Of a stretch of 64,000 nucleotides of DNA, positions 1-6,561 are shown piece by piece. The position numbers and the translations under genes are program-made. The notes below the pieces were generated by a model that did no database searches, was not told the DNA's origin, and saw only the letters and a program-made list of their open reading frames with translations. The stretch is from Prochlorococcus marinus XMU1402 (GTDB lineage Bacteria > Cyanobacteriota > Cyanobacteriia > PCC-6307 > Cyanobiaceae): contig NZ_JAAORD010000002.1 in the NCBI RefSeq assembly GCF_017696205.1, positions 310,001 through 374,000 of the forward strand, in the 5' to 3' direction. Each line of letters begins with the position of its first letter. Position 1 is the first letter of the stretch.

Positions 1-60
1 TCTAAAAAAAATAATTCAACAATAACTGATAATTCATTTTATCTAGAAAAAGAATTTTAA
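1..60 (+). CDS. C-terminal end of a gene cut by the window edge
   Basis: Frame 1 is open from the first base to a TAA at 58-60 and gives 19 residues ending in LEKEF. It is probably the tail of a plus-strand gene lying mostly outside the window. It is too short to identify. It converges on the minus-strand gene ending at 64, leaving only 3 bp between the stops. Confidence 0.45.
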   Translation, partial: SKKNNSTITDNSFYLEKEF

Positions 61-63
61 TTT

Positions 64-540
64 TTAAAAGAAATTATTAATTTCTTTTTCTATAGATTTA
101 TATTCGGAATTAATATCTTTAATAAATTCATCGACTTCTTTTCTAATTTTCTTGTATTGATTAATCTTTTGTTTGCTTTTCTCATAGAAAATAGCTTGAA
201 ATGTTCCTGGATTTACCTCCTCAATCCAATATCCTGCCAAACAATAAATTTTATTAGGCACAATACTTATAATTAATGAATTCTTGGAATTTTTATATTG
301 ATCAATTATCTTATTAACTAAGCTTCCTTTAGTTTTATTTGTACTAAACAAAATAATATCTTTTGCAAAAGTCTTATACTTCTTAGAAACGCTCTTACTT
401 TTTTCTAATGAATTTCTAGAGAGTAACTTTTCAAGAGAATAACAATAAGCAATTAAATTAGTGTTTTCTTTATTTGAGGGATAAATAGTTATGAAAGAAA
501 TAATAAATAAAAAAAAAGATAAAATTAAATTCTTAAACAT
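64..540 (-). CDS. Putative exported protein, unknown family
   Basis: 158 residues. The first ~20 residues are a hydrophobic stretch behind a short Lys-containing start (MFKNLILSFFLFIISF), which reads as a signal peptide or membrane anchor. The rest is soluble and Lys-rich with a GYWIEEVNPGTFQAIF segment around residues 104-119 and a charged, probably helical C-terminus. I do not recognise a family. An exported or membrane-anchored location is inferred from the N-terminus only. Upstream (541-600) is A+T rich with no clear operon partner. Confidence 0.6.
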   Translation of the reverse strand: MFKNLILSFFLFIISFITIYPSNKENTNLIAYCYSLEKLLSRNSLEKSKSVSKKYKTFAKDIILFSTNKTKGSLVNKIIDQYKNSKNSLIISIVPNKIYCLAGYWIEEVNPGTFQAIFYEKSKQKINQYKKIRKEVDEFIKDINSEYKSIEKEINNFF

Positions 541-669
541 TTATAATTTAGGTTAAATTTATTATTACATAAAAAAAAAAGAAATTTCAAAACATGCTCT
601 TTATTATCTTTTATATAGTCACATTAGGAAGAATTCTATTACCTTAGCAAACCTTTTTTATAATAAAAA

Positions 670-1050
670 ATGAAAAATTCTATCTTCAAAAATAAAAGTT
701 TCAAATCTTTTCTAGATTTTTTTTCAAGATTATCAATTTCGGCAATATTTATCTCAGCTATACCAGGCAAAATAAATGGTTTTGAAAGAACAGTTGAATA
801 TATTTCTTCAAAAGGTATTCCTGATCCAATTTCGTCAATTCTTCTAGTAGGGGCGATTATATGTCTTATCTTGGGTTCTGGATTTTTTATATTTGGAGAA
901 AACCAAAAAATTGGTTCGTTTTTTTTATTACTTTTTCTTATTCCAACAACAATAATTTTTCATTTATTCCCTCTCCATCAAAGAGCAGTTCTTATGAATC
1001 TCGGTTTGATAGGTGGATTAATTATTTCTGCATTAAGGGAGCCAACATAA
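670..1050 (+). CDS. DoxX-like small integral membrane protein
   Basis: 126 residues with four hydrophobic segments (about 19-35, 55-75, 81-98 and 105-122). The pattern SRLSISAIFISAIPGKINGF near the N-terminus, followed by GIPDP and further membrane helices, matches the DoxX/DoxD family of small four-helix membrane proteins, whose members are loosely linked to respiratory or redox functions. Length is normal for the family. The assignment rests on overall pattern and not on catalytic residues, since none are defined. It stands alone: the next gene is on the other strand. Confidence 0.7.
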   Translation: MKNSIFKNKSFKSFLDFFSRLSISAIFISAIPGKINGFERTVEYISSKGIPDPISSILLVGAIICLILGSGFFIFGENQKIGSFFLLLFLIPTTIIFHLFPLHQRAVLMNLGLIGGLIISALREPT

Positions 1051-1080
1051 ATAGCTTAATAAAGTAAGCCCAAATATTTA

Positions 1081-1275
1081 TTATTTTTTATCTCTGAATT
1101 CTGAGAAGCATTTTGAAATAAGGATTAATTCATAAACTTCTTTACTATTATATTTTTTATTAGGAATTCCACTACCTACCTCTATCCCTCTTTCTTTCAT
1201 CTTCATTAAGATCAATTCTTGTCTTTCACTACTAGACAAAGATTTGAATCGTTTTATTCTTTCTTCTTTATTCAC
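1081..1275 (-). CDS. Small charged protein, unknown function
   Basis: 64 residues, rich in Lys and Glu and with no membrane segment. The start MNKEERIKRFKSLSSSERQELILMK suggests an amphipathic helix; the second half contains GSGIPNKKYNSKEVYEL. No family recognised. It ends 30 bp from the DoxX-like gene on the opposite strand. Confidence 0.5.
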   Translation of the reverse strand: MNKEERIKRFKSLSSSERQELILMKMKERGIEVGSGIPNKKYNSKEVYELILISKCFSEFRDKK

Positions 1276-1318
1276 TAGATCTTAATTTAATTAAAGATTA
1301 TTGTTAAGGCTATATCAA

Positions 1319-1438
1319 TTAGCGATTCATTACATAAGTAAGAAAGCCAGTAAATGTAAGTAATTTAAAACCAATAAAGAAAGGCAAATATTTTTTGACC
1401 TTTTTTCTAACGGGCAATAATTTGTTTAATGAATTCAT
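1319..1438 (-). CDS. 39-residue membrane peptide
   Basis: A short frame from ATG (1438) to TAA (1319): a basic N-terminus (LLPVRKKVKKYL) followed by one hydrophobic helix (FFIGFKLLTFTGFLTYV). This is the usual form of small membrane proteins in picocyanobacterial islands. No strong ribosome binding site is visible. Function unknown. Confidence 0.45.
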   Translation of the reverse strand: MNSLNKLLPVRKKVKKYLPFFIGFKLLTFTGFLTYVMNR

Positions 1439-1562
1439 GATCGTTTACATTACAAACCTATTTTCTCAAATATACTAACGAATTTTTTTTAAATTATCCA
1501 AGTTCGATTTGTATATTTTAAATAATAGATCTAAAGTAAAAGGTAGATGTATCTGATTTTTT

Positions 1563-1949
1563 ATGAATGATAAAGAAACAATTATTTTATTATTAAATGA
1601 GTTTGCTAATCCCAAAAAAATGGCTTCATTTTTTGTTGATAACGCAACTCCAGATTTTTTATTTATAAGGCCGAGTGGTAATCCTATAGATGCAAAAGGA
1701 TTTAAACAAATGATTACTGGTGATATAGTTCAAGAAAAAGCAGAAATAACCAAAATTCACCGATTCGAATTTTTAAGCGAAAATATAGTAATGTGCATTT
1801 TTACACTAGGTTCAAAATTTACTTATAAAGGTACACCTAATGATGACTTACCAACAGTCACATCTATTTTTAAAAAAGTAAATAATGTTTGGAAAATTCA
1901 CTGGATGCAAAGATCTACAGGGAATTCGGATTTATCTTTATGGGATTAG
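1563..1949 (+). CDS. NTF2/SnoaL-like domain protein
   Basis: 128 residues. The order of features fits the NTF2-like (SnoaL/DUF4440) fold: an N-terminal helix with an 'LLNEFANPKKMASFFVD' type start, DFLFIRPSGNPIDAKGFKQM (helix-strand), a strand-rich middle, then a C-terminal pair of strands with VNNVWKIHWMQRS. Proteins of this fold are small cone-shaped pockets that act as enzymes, binding proteins or dimerisation modules, so the exact role cannot be read. Starts at the ATG at 1563. Its last codons overlap the start of the 29-residue peptide at 1940. Confidence 0.6.
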   Translation: MNDKETIILLLNEFANPKKMASFFVDNATPDFLFIRPSGNPIDAKGFKQMITGDIVQEKAEITKIHRFEFLSENIVMCIFTLGSKFTYKGTPNDDLPTVTSIFKKVNNVWKIHWMQRSTGNSDLSLWD

Positions 1950-2029
1950 CAAAGTTAATAGCCCTATTAATGGTCTTACTACTAGTAGGTAGCTCCTTTG
2001 TTGGTTCAATTATTTATTTTATAAAATAA
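1940..2029 (+). CDS. 29-residue membrane peptide
   Basis: ATG at 1940 overlaps the end of the NTF2-like gene in another frame, so the two are probably translationally coupled. The peptide is one continuous hydrophobic helix (LAKLIALLMVLLLVGSSFV) ending in FIK. Function unknown. Confidence 0.4.
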   Translation: MGLAKLIALLMVLLLVGSSFVGSIIYFIK

Positions 2030-2111
2030 AATGGTAAAAAATAAACTATACCTAATAACTATTTCCTTTTTTTGAAATAAATTTCTTCTTTATTGCTAAG
2101 AAATTTGTTTT

Positions 2112-2239
2112 TCAGGTGAAAATATAAACTTTAGAAAGACTAACACCTATATCTAAAGCTAATAAAGCAATTAGTAACTTACTCATTTTTTAGAACTCTC
2201 AACTATTTTTTTGTAAAGTTCTTCAGAAATAGGTTGCAT
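2112..2239 (-). other. Possible pair of overlapping micro-ORFs
   Basis: Two minus-strand frames joined by an ATGA overlap: 2183-2239 (18 residues, MQPISEELYKK...) and 2112-2186 (24 residues, MSKLLIALLALDIGVS...). The coupling and the hydrophobic second peptide resemble other micro-operons here, but both are too short to be sure of. The rest of 2030-2426 shows nothing else that I can support. Confidence 0.25.
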
Positions 2240-2426
2240 AAACTTTTAAAAACTGATTACAAATTAGTAATTTCTAAATTAATTTCTCGTTACAAAATAT
2301 ACGGATATATGAATTTTTAGATAGGCAAAAAATATCTCTATAATTAGTTTTTCTTATGAAGTATTAATTAATACTAAGTTAAAAAAATCCAATAAATGTA
2401 CAAATTTTTTAAAAAAATTAGAAATC

Positions 2427-2528
2427 TTATTTTAAGTATCTAGATCCTCTGTAAGTAAGCTTTATCGCCTTTTCTTCTTGTTTTCTACAATATACAAATG
2501 ACTTTCCATTGAAGTACATGTTAACCAT
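2427..2528 (-). CDS. LTYRG-motif mini-protein, copy 1
   Basis: 33 residues from ATG (2528) to TAA (2427), preceded by AGGAG seven bases before the start. The sequence contains NGKSFVYCRKQEEKAIK and ends with LTYRGSRYLK. The LTYRG motif recalls the cyanobacterial DUF4278 family, though that is tentative because here the motif is at the C-terminus. A second copy lies at 20,943-21,044 with only a few substitutions, and the upstream leaders are conserved too. Function unknown; strong expression is likely given the near-consensus promoter at 2633-2661. Confidence 0.65.
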   Translation of the reverse strand: MVNMYFNGKSFVYCRKQEEKAIKLTYRGSRYLK

Positions 2529-2627
2529 GATGCAGCTCCTAAACTTGCTCAAGTCCCCGTCCTATGGCTTGAGTCGTACTGCGGTCTATCAGATGGTAGA
2601 TCGGACGATTTTGTAGCATTTACTACA
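2529..2627 (-). ncRNA. Conserved structured 5' leader (copy 1) of the LTYRG gene
   Basis: About 100 bases between the predicted transcription start and the LTYRG start codon, conserved with 21,045-21,145. It begins with a stem-loop, TGTAG/CTACA (2612-2627). A CTCAAG/CTTGAG stem (2548-2553 with 2568-2573) follows, and its loop holds GGACG, which can pair with CGTCC at 2603-2607, a pseudoknot-like arrangement. In copy 2 the outer pair of that stem is changed on both sides (C:G to A:T on the plus strand), which supports a selected RNA fold. It could be a riboregulatory leader or an abundant small RNA that also encodes a peptide. Confidence 0.5.
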
Positions 2628-2632
2628 TCCTA

Positions 2633-2661
2633 TTTATAAAGTATTTATACTTAGATGTCAA
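2633..2661 (-). promoter_or_regulatory. Near-consensus sigma-70 promoter, copy 1
   Basis: On the minus strand TTGACA (2661-2656) is followed after exactly 17 bases by TATAAA (2638-2633). The same pair with the same spacing occurs before copy 2 (21,177-21,149). It should start transcription near 2626, just ahead of the first stem-loop of the leader. Confidence 0.7.
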
Positions 2662-2810
2662 CAATTAGTAGGAACTTAACTTCAATTTAAGTTTGGATTC
2701 TGCTCTCAAGAACTCCTTAAAAAGAATAAAGAACATATAACTACGAGTAACTCCCATAAAAACTGAAAAAGATGCTAGAACTACACAAATGGGGCAATGC
2801 GGGAATCCCA

Positions 2811-2969
2811 TTATTTATTTTCCAATATAAATTTTAATTCAGCCTCTGCATTTAAAATATCAATTCTTCTCTTAAATAGTTTAAAAAATTTAATTATTTT
2901 TTTCAAAATTAAACCTTCTGTAGGCATCAATAATAATATTATTCCAAGAATGAATATATCAATGAGCAA
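2811..2969 (-). CDS. Possible small membrane protein with TTG start or a damaged gene
   Basis: A minus-strand frame that stays open for more than 60 codons and ends at TAA 2811-2813. It reads like a real protein: a hydrophobic segment (LLIDIFILGIILLLM), then basic residues (LKKIIKFFKLFKRR) and an acidic helix. The only starts in frame are a TTG at 2969 or an ATG 14 codons later, so the gene may have lost its start. A plus-strand frame over the same bases looks less protein-like. Confidence 0.3.
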   Translation of the reverse strand: MLIDIFILGIILLLMPTEGLILKKIIKFFKLFKRRIDILNAEAELKFILENK

Positions 2970-3148
2970 AAATACTGAATCTATTGATATAACAAAGTTC
3001 TTGTAGCATAACTATACAATAAATAACACCAATATATGCTCAGATACTCTTGATCTAATTAATCAATAAAGGTTGATTCAGAATCAAATATAGTAATTAG
3101 GCCTCTAGCTCCATTGCAGTGCCATTTTTCTTTTGCTACAAAAATAGA

Positions 3149-3336
3149 GCGGGCTAAAGTCCAATACTCCACGAGGATTTAGTCCGCCGCCTTAATTCTG
3201 AAAGTGAAAATTTTTCTAGATCAATATAAATCTATGCTTCAAGAGATAAATATCTTAATTACTTGATAAGTTTTTTTTGTATATTGCGTATACAAAATTA
3301 ATAGGTTATCTTAACTTAGTTACTAAATCCTCGTGG
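3149..3336 (+). promoter_or_regulatory. Leader with alternative pairings, copy 1
   Basis: A local stem pairs GCGGGCTAAA (3149-3158) with TTTAGTCCGC (3178-3187). Overlapping its 3' arm, CCACGAGGATTTAGT (3169-3183) is the exact reverse complement of ACTAAATCCTCGTGG (3322-3336), which covers the GTG start of the small gene at 3333. The two pairings exclude each other. The same layout recurs at 20,318-20,498, where the long-range match is 17 bases. This suggests a leader that can hide or expose the start codon, or a separate antisense-type RNA. Confidence 0.5.
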
Positions 3337-3452
3337 AAAAAGCTTTAGTTAATTTCTTTTACTGGCTACTAATAAGATCAGCCGAATCTCATTATGGAGA
3401 ATCATTTGCATCTATAGAAGTCCCATTTAATTCAATCAAAAGTTTTTCTTAA
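3333..3452 (+). CDS. 39-residue 'EK..NFFYW' peptide, copy 1
   Basis: GTG start at 3333, TAA at 3450-3452. The peptide has the core LVNFFYWLLIRSAESHYGES followed by an IEVP segment. Close relatives occur at 20,493 (also GTG) and 7799 (ATG), so the frame is under selection. It is probably a small membrane-associated peptide. No known family recognised. The start codon lies inside a sequence complementary to the leader. Confidence 0.6.
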   Translation: MEKALVNFFYWLLIRSAESHYGESFASIEVPFNSIKSFS

Positions 3453-3607
3453 TTCTTTAAAGTTTTTTTGAAGTTTTTAATATTTAAATTCATAGATTTC
3501 TTTACCTTGAATAACTTTTTGAGATAATTTAGTTAATTATCTCTATTGCAAATAAAGATAAGGTTGTTATTCTTGCACTTAAAGAAGATACTTAATTTCT
3601 TAAACTG

Positions 3608-3817
3608 ATGCAATTTAATCATTTGAATTCCAACGAAGATGATGGCCTCATGTCAATAGAAGATTTAAGGGCTTTACGTCTTCGAAAAAAGAAAATCGAA
3701 AGTGATAAGAAAGCCAGGAAATATATCCTTGAGATAAATCAAAGATATAGAAAAATGACTTCTTGCAAAAGTAATAACTTTTTAAGGCATATGAACCCTT
3801 TTAAAAAGGCCGCATAA
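3608..3817 (+). CDS. Small basic protein, unknown function
   Basis: 69 residues with no membrane segment. An acidic start (LNSNEDDGLMSIEDLRALRL) is followed by a strongly basic stretch (RLRKKKIESDKKARKY) that could bind nucleic acid, but this is a guess from composition. Stands alone between the EK peptide gene and the hairpin at 3907. No family recognised. Confidence 0.5.
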   Translation: MQFNHLNSNEDDGLMSIEDLRALRLRKKKIESDKKARKYILEINQRYRKMTSCKSNNFLRHMNPFKKAA

Positions 3818-3906
3818 ATTGTTAACCTTGATTTTTTAATTTGTTTAACTTTGCAGCTTGCAGAGTAAGATTTTAATGGTGTTTCTTTGGAAGAGTTTCA
3901 CCAAGA

Positions 3907-3925
3907 GGGGCCAATTTTTGGCCCC
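3907..3925 (+). terminator. Strong GC hairpin, terminator-like
   Basis: GGGGCCAA (3907-3914) pairs perfectly with TTGGCCCC (3918-3925) around a three-base loop, in very A+T-rich surroundings. The tail (TTCTTCG) is only partly T-rich, so it is either an imperfect terminator or the 3' end of a short RNA. The rest of 3818-4160 contains no convincing gene. Confidence 0.45.
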
Positions 3926-4160
3926 TTCTTCGCGGAGACATTTTTTAATTGAAACTCGTTCTAAAATAAAAGTAATACTTTCCTAGAAAGCGAAAGTGAA
4001 AAAATCTTTTGTTTAGAGTTTTTTATTACTACTTAATGAAAACCCTATATCTTCAAATAATTCATCTTATTAAAAAAACAAAAGTTTTAGCTCATGGACC
4101 ATATACCTAAATTTATGGAATTTTTTCAACAATTATAAATTTTTTCATTTGCGATTTTGA

Positions 4161-4364
4161 ATGGCTTCACCTACAAGTTGGGAATTCTACAAAGAAGTTA
4201 AGAGTAAGATTTTATGGGTGAATATTTGTGCCCAAGATTTAGAAGGAGTAGCTATTTCGATCAATAAATGGTGGAAGACAAGATATCCAGCATACAAAAT
4301 TAGAATAGTTTCTAAAAAAGAATTTGAACTAGTAAAAATGCAAGCTGAGAAAAAGGAGCAATAA
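4161..4364 (+). CDS. Small hypothetical protein
   Basis: 67 residues with a compact mixed composition: WEFYKEVKSKILWVNICAQD, then AISINKWWKTRYPAYKIRIV and a charged C-terminal helix. No signal peptide or membrane segment. No family recognised; coding potential looks good because hydrophobic and charged residues alternate as in a folded protein. Confidence 0.5.
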   Translation: MASPTSWEFYKEVKSKILWVNICAQDLEGVAISINKWWKTRYPAYKIRIVSKKEFELVKMQAEKKEQ

Positions 4365-4440
4365 AATTATTATTTGGTAAATATTGATGCTGAATATTTA
4401 ATTTTTGCGGGTATTATAAGTTCATTAAATTAAGAAACAA

Positions 4441-4596
4441 ATGAACTCTGCATTTGCAAAAGTCTCAAATTTGAAGGTTAATAGGGCTTCTAAAATAACT
4501 ATTACTCTCGCATCATCAACTTTCTTTTTGTATGCCTTGGGTCAAGCCCCAATTTTTAAAAATATTTTTGCAGGTGCCTTTTCTTGCTCTGGCTAA
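4441..4596 (+). CDS. 51-residue membrane peptide
   Basis: ATG at 4441, TAA at 4594-4596. Starts with a basic region (KVSNLKVNRASK) followed by a hydrophobic helix (ITITLASSTFFLYALG) and ends AGAFSCSG. Size and layout match other island membrane peptides. Function unknown. It lies 50 bp before the hairpin module at 4647. Confidence 0.45.
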   Translation: MNSAFAKVSNLKVNRASKITITLASSTFFLYALGQAPIFKNIFAGAFSCSG

Positions 4597-4646
4597 ATAA
4601 AATACTATTTTATTAAGAGAAGCTAAAAAGCTAAAATAGACAGTGA

Positions 4647-4689
4647 TTGAGAGTCGATCTACACTAAGAGGGATGAACCCCTCTTTTTT
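4647..4689 (+). terminator. TTGA-GTCGATCT hairpin/T-run module, copy 1
   Basis: Contains TTGAGAGTCGATCT, then a GAGGG/CCCTC hairpin and a run of six T. Related modules are at 15,300, 16,395 and (minus strand) 23,845, where the T-run directly touches a start codon. Here the next start is about 60 bp further on (4749). It can act as a terminator for the gene ending at 4596. Confidence 0.55.
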
Positions 4690-4748
4690 AAAGTTTATAG
4701 ATTTATTTATTAAAAGATAATGACTATTCTTATTTCTCTTTTCTGCTA

Positions 4749-4865
4749 ATGAATATTTCCCCGCACCTATTAATTGATACTGTGATATTAAGCGCTGCCC
4801 TTACAATAACTTTGGTATTAAGAGCAAAAGGTAATGCTGCAAGAGAAGAAAAAGAAAATAAATGA
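4749..4865 (+). CDS. 38-residue membrane peptide, first of a micro-operon
   Basis: ATG at 4749, TGA at 4863-4865. One hydrophobic helix (LLIDTVILSAALTITLVL) followed by a charged tail (RAKGNAAREEKENK). Its stop overlaps the next start (ATGA), the first of two such overlaps in a row of four micro-genes. Function unknown. Confidence 0.5.
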   Translation: MNISPHLLIDTVILSAALTITLVLRAKGNAAREEKENK

Positions 4866-5002
4866 TTATTAAAGAAGAAGAAAAAGAATTTAAAAAACCT
4901 AAATTATATAGATTTTGGAACTTTCTTATTTATGGAAGTTCCATTACTATTGGAGTTTTCTTAGTTTATTTATATTCTGCTTATGTCTTTATAAATAAAT
5001 GA
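4862..5002 (+). CDS. 46-residue membrane peptide, second of a micro-operon
   Basis: Starts in the ATGA overlap with the preceding gene. A charged N-terminus (KEEEKEFKKPK) precedes a hydrophobic helix (ITIGVFLVYLYSAYVFI). Probably a single-pass membrane peptide with a cytoplasmic acidic/basic head. Its own stop overlaps the next start. Confidence 0.55.
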   Translation: MIIKEEEKEFKKPKLYRFWNFLIYGSSITIGVFLVYLYSAYVFINK

Positions 5003-5094
5003 CCAACATGTACACCATAGCGATTACTTATGGAGTTATGAGTCTTTTATTGTTTGGTGGGTTTGCATACTTTACTTTTAAAATGAAACGCTAA
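4999..5094 (+). CDS. 31-residue membrane peptide, third of a micro-operon
   Basis: ATG at 4999 overlaps the previous stop. Almost entirely one membrane helix (TYGVMSLLLFGGFAYFTF) ending in KMKR, giving a positive-inside C-terminus. Function unknown. Confidence 0.5.
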   Translation: MTNMYTIAITYGVMSLLLFGGFAYFTFKMKR

Positions 5095-5099
5095 TTTTT

Positions 5100-5225
5100 A
5101 TGTCCTCTTCAATGAAAGATTTCTTAGATAAATTTTTTGATTTATGTAGAGAATATCAACAAGAAATTCCACCTAAGAAGATGGCTGAGATATTAAGAGA
5201 ATATGCAGATAGATTAGATGAATGA
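5100..5225 (+). CDS. 41-residue soluble peptide, fourth of a micro-operon
   Basis: ATG at 5100, five bases after the previous stop. Unlike its three neighbours it has no membrane helix; it looks like two short amphipathic helices (MKDFLDKFFDLCREYQQ and KKMAEILREYADRLDE) joined by EIPP. It may pair with one of the membrane peptides, but that is inference from position only. Confidence 0.5.
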   Translation: MSSSMKDFLDKFFDLCREYQQEIPPKKMAEILREYADRLDE

Positions 5226-5366
5226 TATATACTGGCAGACCTAAAAAGGTATTAAAAGAATATAATTTCTAGCAAAATTTACACAAAATTTTTAAAGGTG
5301 GAATAAATTTTTTGAAGATATTTTCCTTACAATTATTCATAATTTGAGATTTTTTTTGATCCTTAA

Positions 5367-5400
5367 TCCGTACAATTTTGTTCCTCTAACCGCACACATA
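5367..5400 (+). repeat. CCGTAC...AACCGCACACAT leader motif, copy A
   Basis: A short conserved stretch (TCCGTAC, then GTTCCTCTAACCGCACACAT) upstream of the CP12-tail-like gene at 5461. Close copies lie at about 17,618-17,650 (+) and 21,433-21,470 (-), each ahead of a small gene. Role unknown; probably a regulatory or leader element. Confidence 0.45.
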
Positions 5401-5460
5401 AAACTTGAAATTTACTATTTAAATGAACTAGAACATAGGTGTAGTCAAGAGGTAAGTCCT

Positions 5461-5613
5461 ATGGCACTAAATGACACATTTACTATCCAAGAAATTAATT
5501 TGGATAAAAAAAACCTTTCATTTGATAATAAGCTCGAAGAAATTGAAGCTTATTGGAATAACGAATGTGCAGAACATCCGAGTAACAACCATTGCAAGAT
5601 TTTTTGTGATTAA
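5461..5613 (+). CDS. CP12-tail-like cysteine peptide
   Basis: 50 residues. I chose ATG 5461 because AAGAGG lies nearby upstream and because family similarity begins here; a longer in-frame start at 5344 would add residues encoded by the leader motif. The C-terminus EAYWNNECAEHPSNNHCKIFCD has the Cys-x8-Cys spacing with Pro inside, resembling the C-terminal loop of CP12, the small redox protein that bridges GAPDH and phosphoribulokinase in the Calvin cycle. Related peptides are at 5816 and 21,196. The CP12 link is a motif resemblance, not proof of function. Confidence 0.55.
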   Translation: MALNDTFTIQEINLDKKNLSFDNKLEEIEAYWNNECAEHPSNNHCKIFCD

Positions 5614-5698
5614 AAATTTAACTTTTAGGTATTCTTACGCTTGATTTTTACATAATACCCGTACTAAAAAATAATCAGACAGAAAGGAGGCCAAGCGA

Positions 5699-5800
5699 AT
5701 GACTAATTTAGGTATAGAAATTTTATTTTGGACAATTTTAATTTCTTATCTGGGATTAAGGTTTTCTCAAACTTGGAATGGATTCAAAAAACAGTATTAA
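5699..5800 (+). CDS. 33-residue membrane peptide
   Basis: ATG at 5699 with a strong AAAGGAGG ribosome binding site eight bases upstream, which is unusual in this A+T-rich region and supports real translation. One hydrophobic helix (IEILFWTILISYLGLRF) with a short polar tail. It is followed 15 bp later by the cysteine peptide at 5816, probably in one transcript. Confidence 0.6.
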   Translation: MTNLGIEILFWTILISYLGLRFSQTWNGFKKQY

Positions 5801-5815
5801 TTAGGAGAATAGAAA

Positions 5816-5962
5816 ATGAAACTACAAACTCAGTTCACGGTTCCAAAAAAAGAATTAAAAGATCTTGATTATGTTAAGAAATTAGATTTCTTACAACAAA
5901 CTTTAAACAAAGAATGTTTAGATTATCCAAATCAAGAAGATTGCTTGGTTTGTTGCAATTAG
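5816..5962 (+). CDS. CP12-tail-like cysteine peptide
   Basis: 48 residues; AGGAG lies ten bases before the ATG. Starts MKLQTQFTVPKKELK, similar to MKLFNQFTILPRYLK of the gene at 21,196, and ends NKECLDYPNQEDCLVCCN, again Cys-x8-Cys with a Pro. This pairing of N- and C-terminal similarity shows the two are one family. Redox control of a partner protein is a reasonable guess from the CP12-like tail only. Confidence 0.6.
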   Translation: MKLQTQFTVPKKELKDLDYVKKLDFLQQTLNKECLDYPNQEDCLVCCN

Positions 5963-6041
5963 AAATCAAAAAATAGCTGTTTTTTAAACGTAAACAAATT
6001 TTTATTTGTTTTTATAAATTTTCTAAAAGGGAGTTAGCACT

Positions 6042-6560
6042 ATGGAATTAAGATTCTTCCCAATAAATATTTTTAGAGAGACTCCAAAAGTCACATTCTT
6101 TGATGCAGGCATAGATAGTTCTAATGGTTCTGATGTTGTGATCCATTCTGGGGAAGCTATATCTCCTCCAGATGATTTAAAAGATGAGCAATATTACGTT
6201 CACAATCATCAAATTGACCACAATTTAGTTATCACTGGAGAAAGGAAATTTGTTTTAATAAATCCTTCCTGGGATGAACCTCATCATGTGATTTATTTAA
6301 ATAGATCTATGGGAGCATTAGAAATTCCTACAGGAACTTATCACAGATCTATCTCAGGGAAAGAAGGTAGTATTGTTTTAAACCAACCCAAAAGAGATAA
6401 ATTTTTTGATCCTGCTAAAGAATTTATCCCTCAAAAATTAGACAAAATTAATTTAATTAAGGCAAGAAAAAGTCCGCCTGTTTATTGGATTTACGAAAAT
6501 AACAAAATCAAAAGAATCTATTTTAATCCTCTAGAAAGAAAAGTTAAAACTCTTGTTTGA
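6042..6560 (+). CDS. Cupin-fold protein
   Basis: 172 residues. The two cupin signatures can be traced: YYVHNHQIDHNLVITGE (metal-binding His residues and Glu) near residues 51-67 and GALEIPTGTYHRSISGKEG (PxGxxH) near 91-109. A single-domain cupin binds one metal and may be an isomerase, dioxygenase or sugar epimerase; the substrate cannot be read. AAGGGAG precedes the ATG. Stop and next start are only 1 bp apart, so it forms an operon with the LOG-family gene. Confidence 0.65.
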   Translation: MELRFFPINIFRETPKVTFFDAGIDSSNGSDVVIHSGEAISPPDDLKDEQYYVHNHQIDHNLVITGERKFVLINPSWDEPHHVIYLNRSMGALEIPTGTYHRSISGKEGSIVLNQPKRDKFFDPAKEFIPQKLDKINLIKARKSPPVYWIYENNKIKRIYFNPLERKVKTLV

Positions 6561-6561
6561 A

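Noticed and set aside
2797-3006. Plus-strand 69-codon frame
   Set aside because: The opposite strand carries a more protein-like membrane/basic sequence; the plus-strand residues lack a sensible pattern.
5344-5460. Longer N-terminus for the cysteine peptide
   Set aside because: This part overlaps the repeated CCGTAC leader motif, and the ATG at 5461 has the better ribosome binding site and the family similarity.
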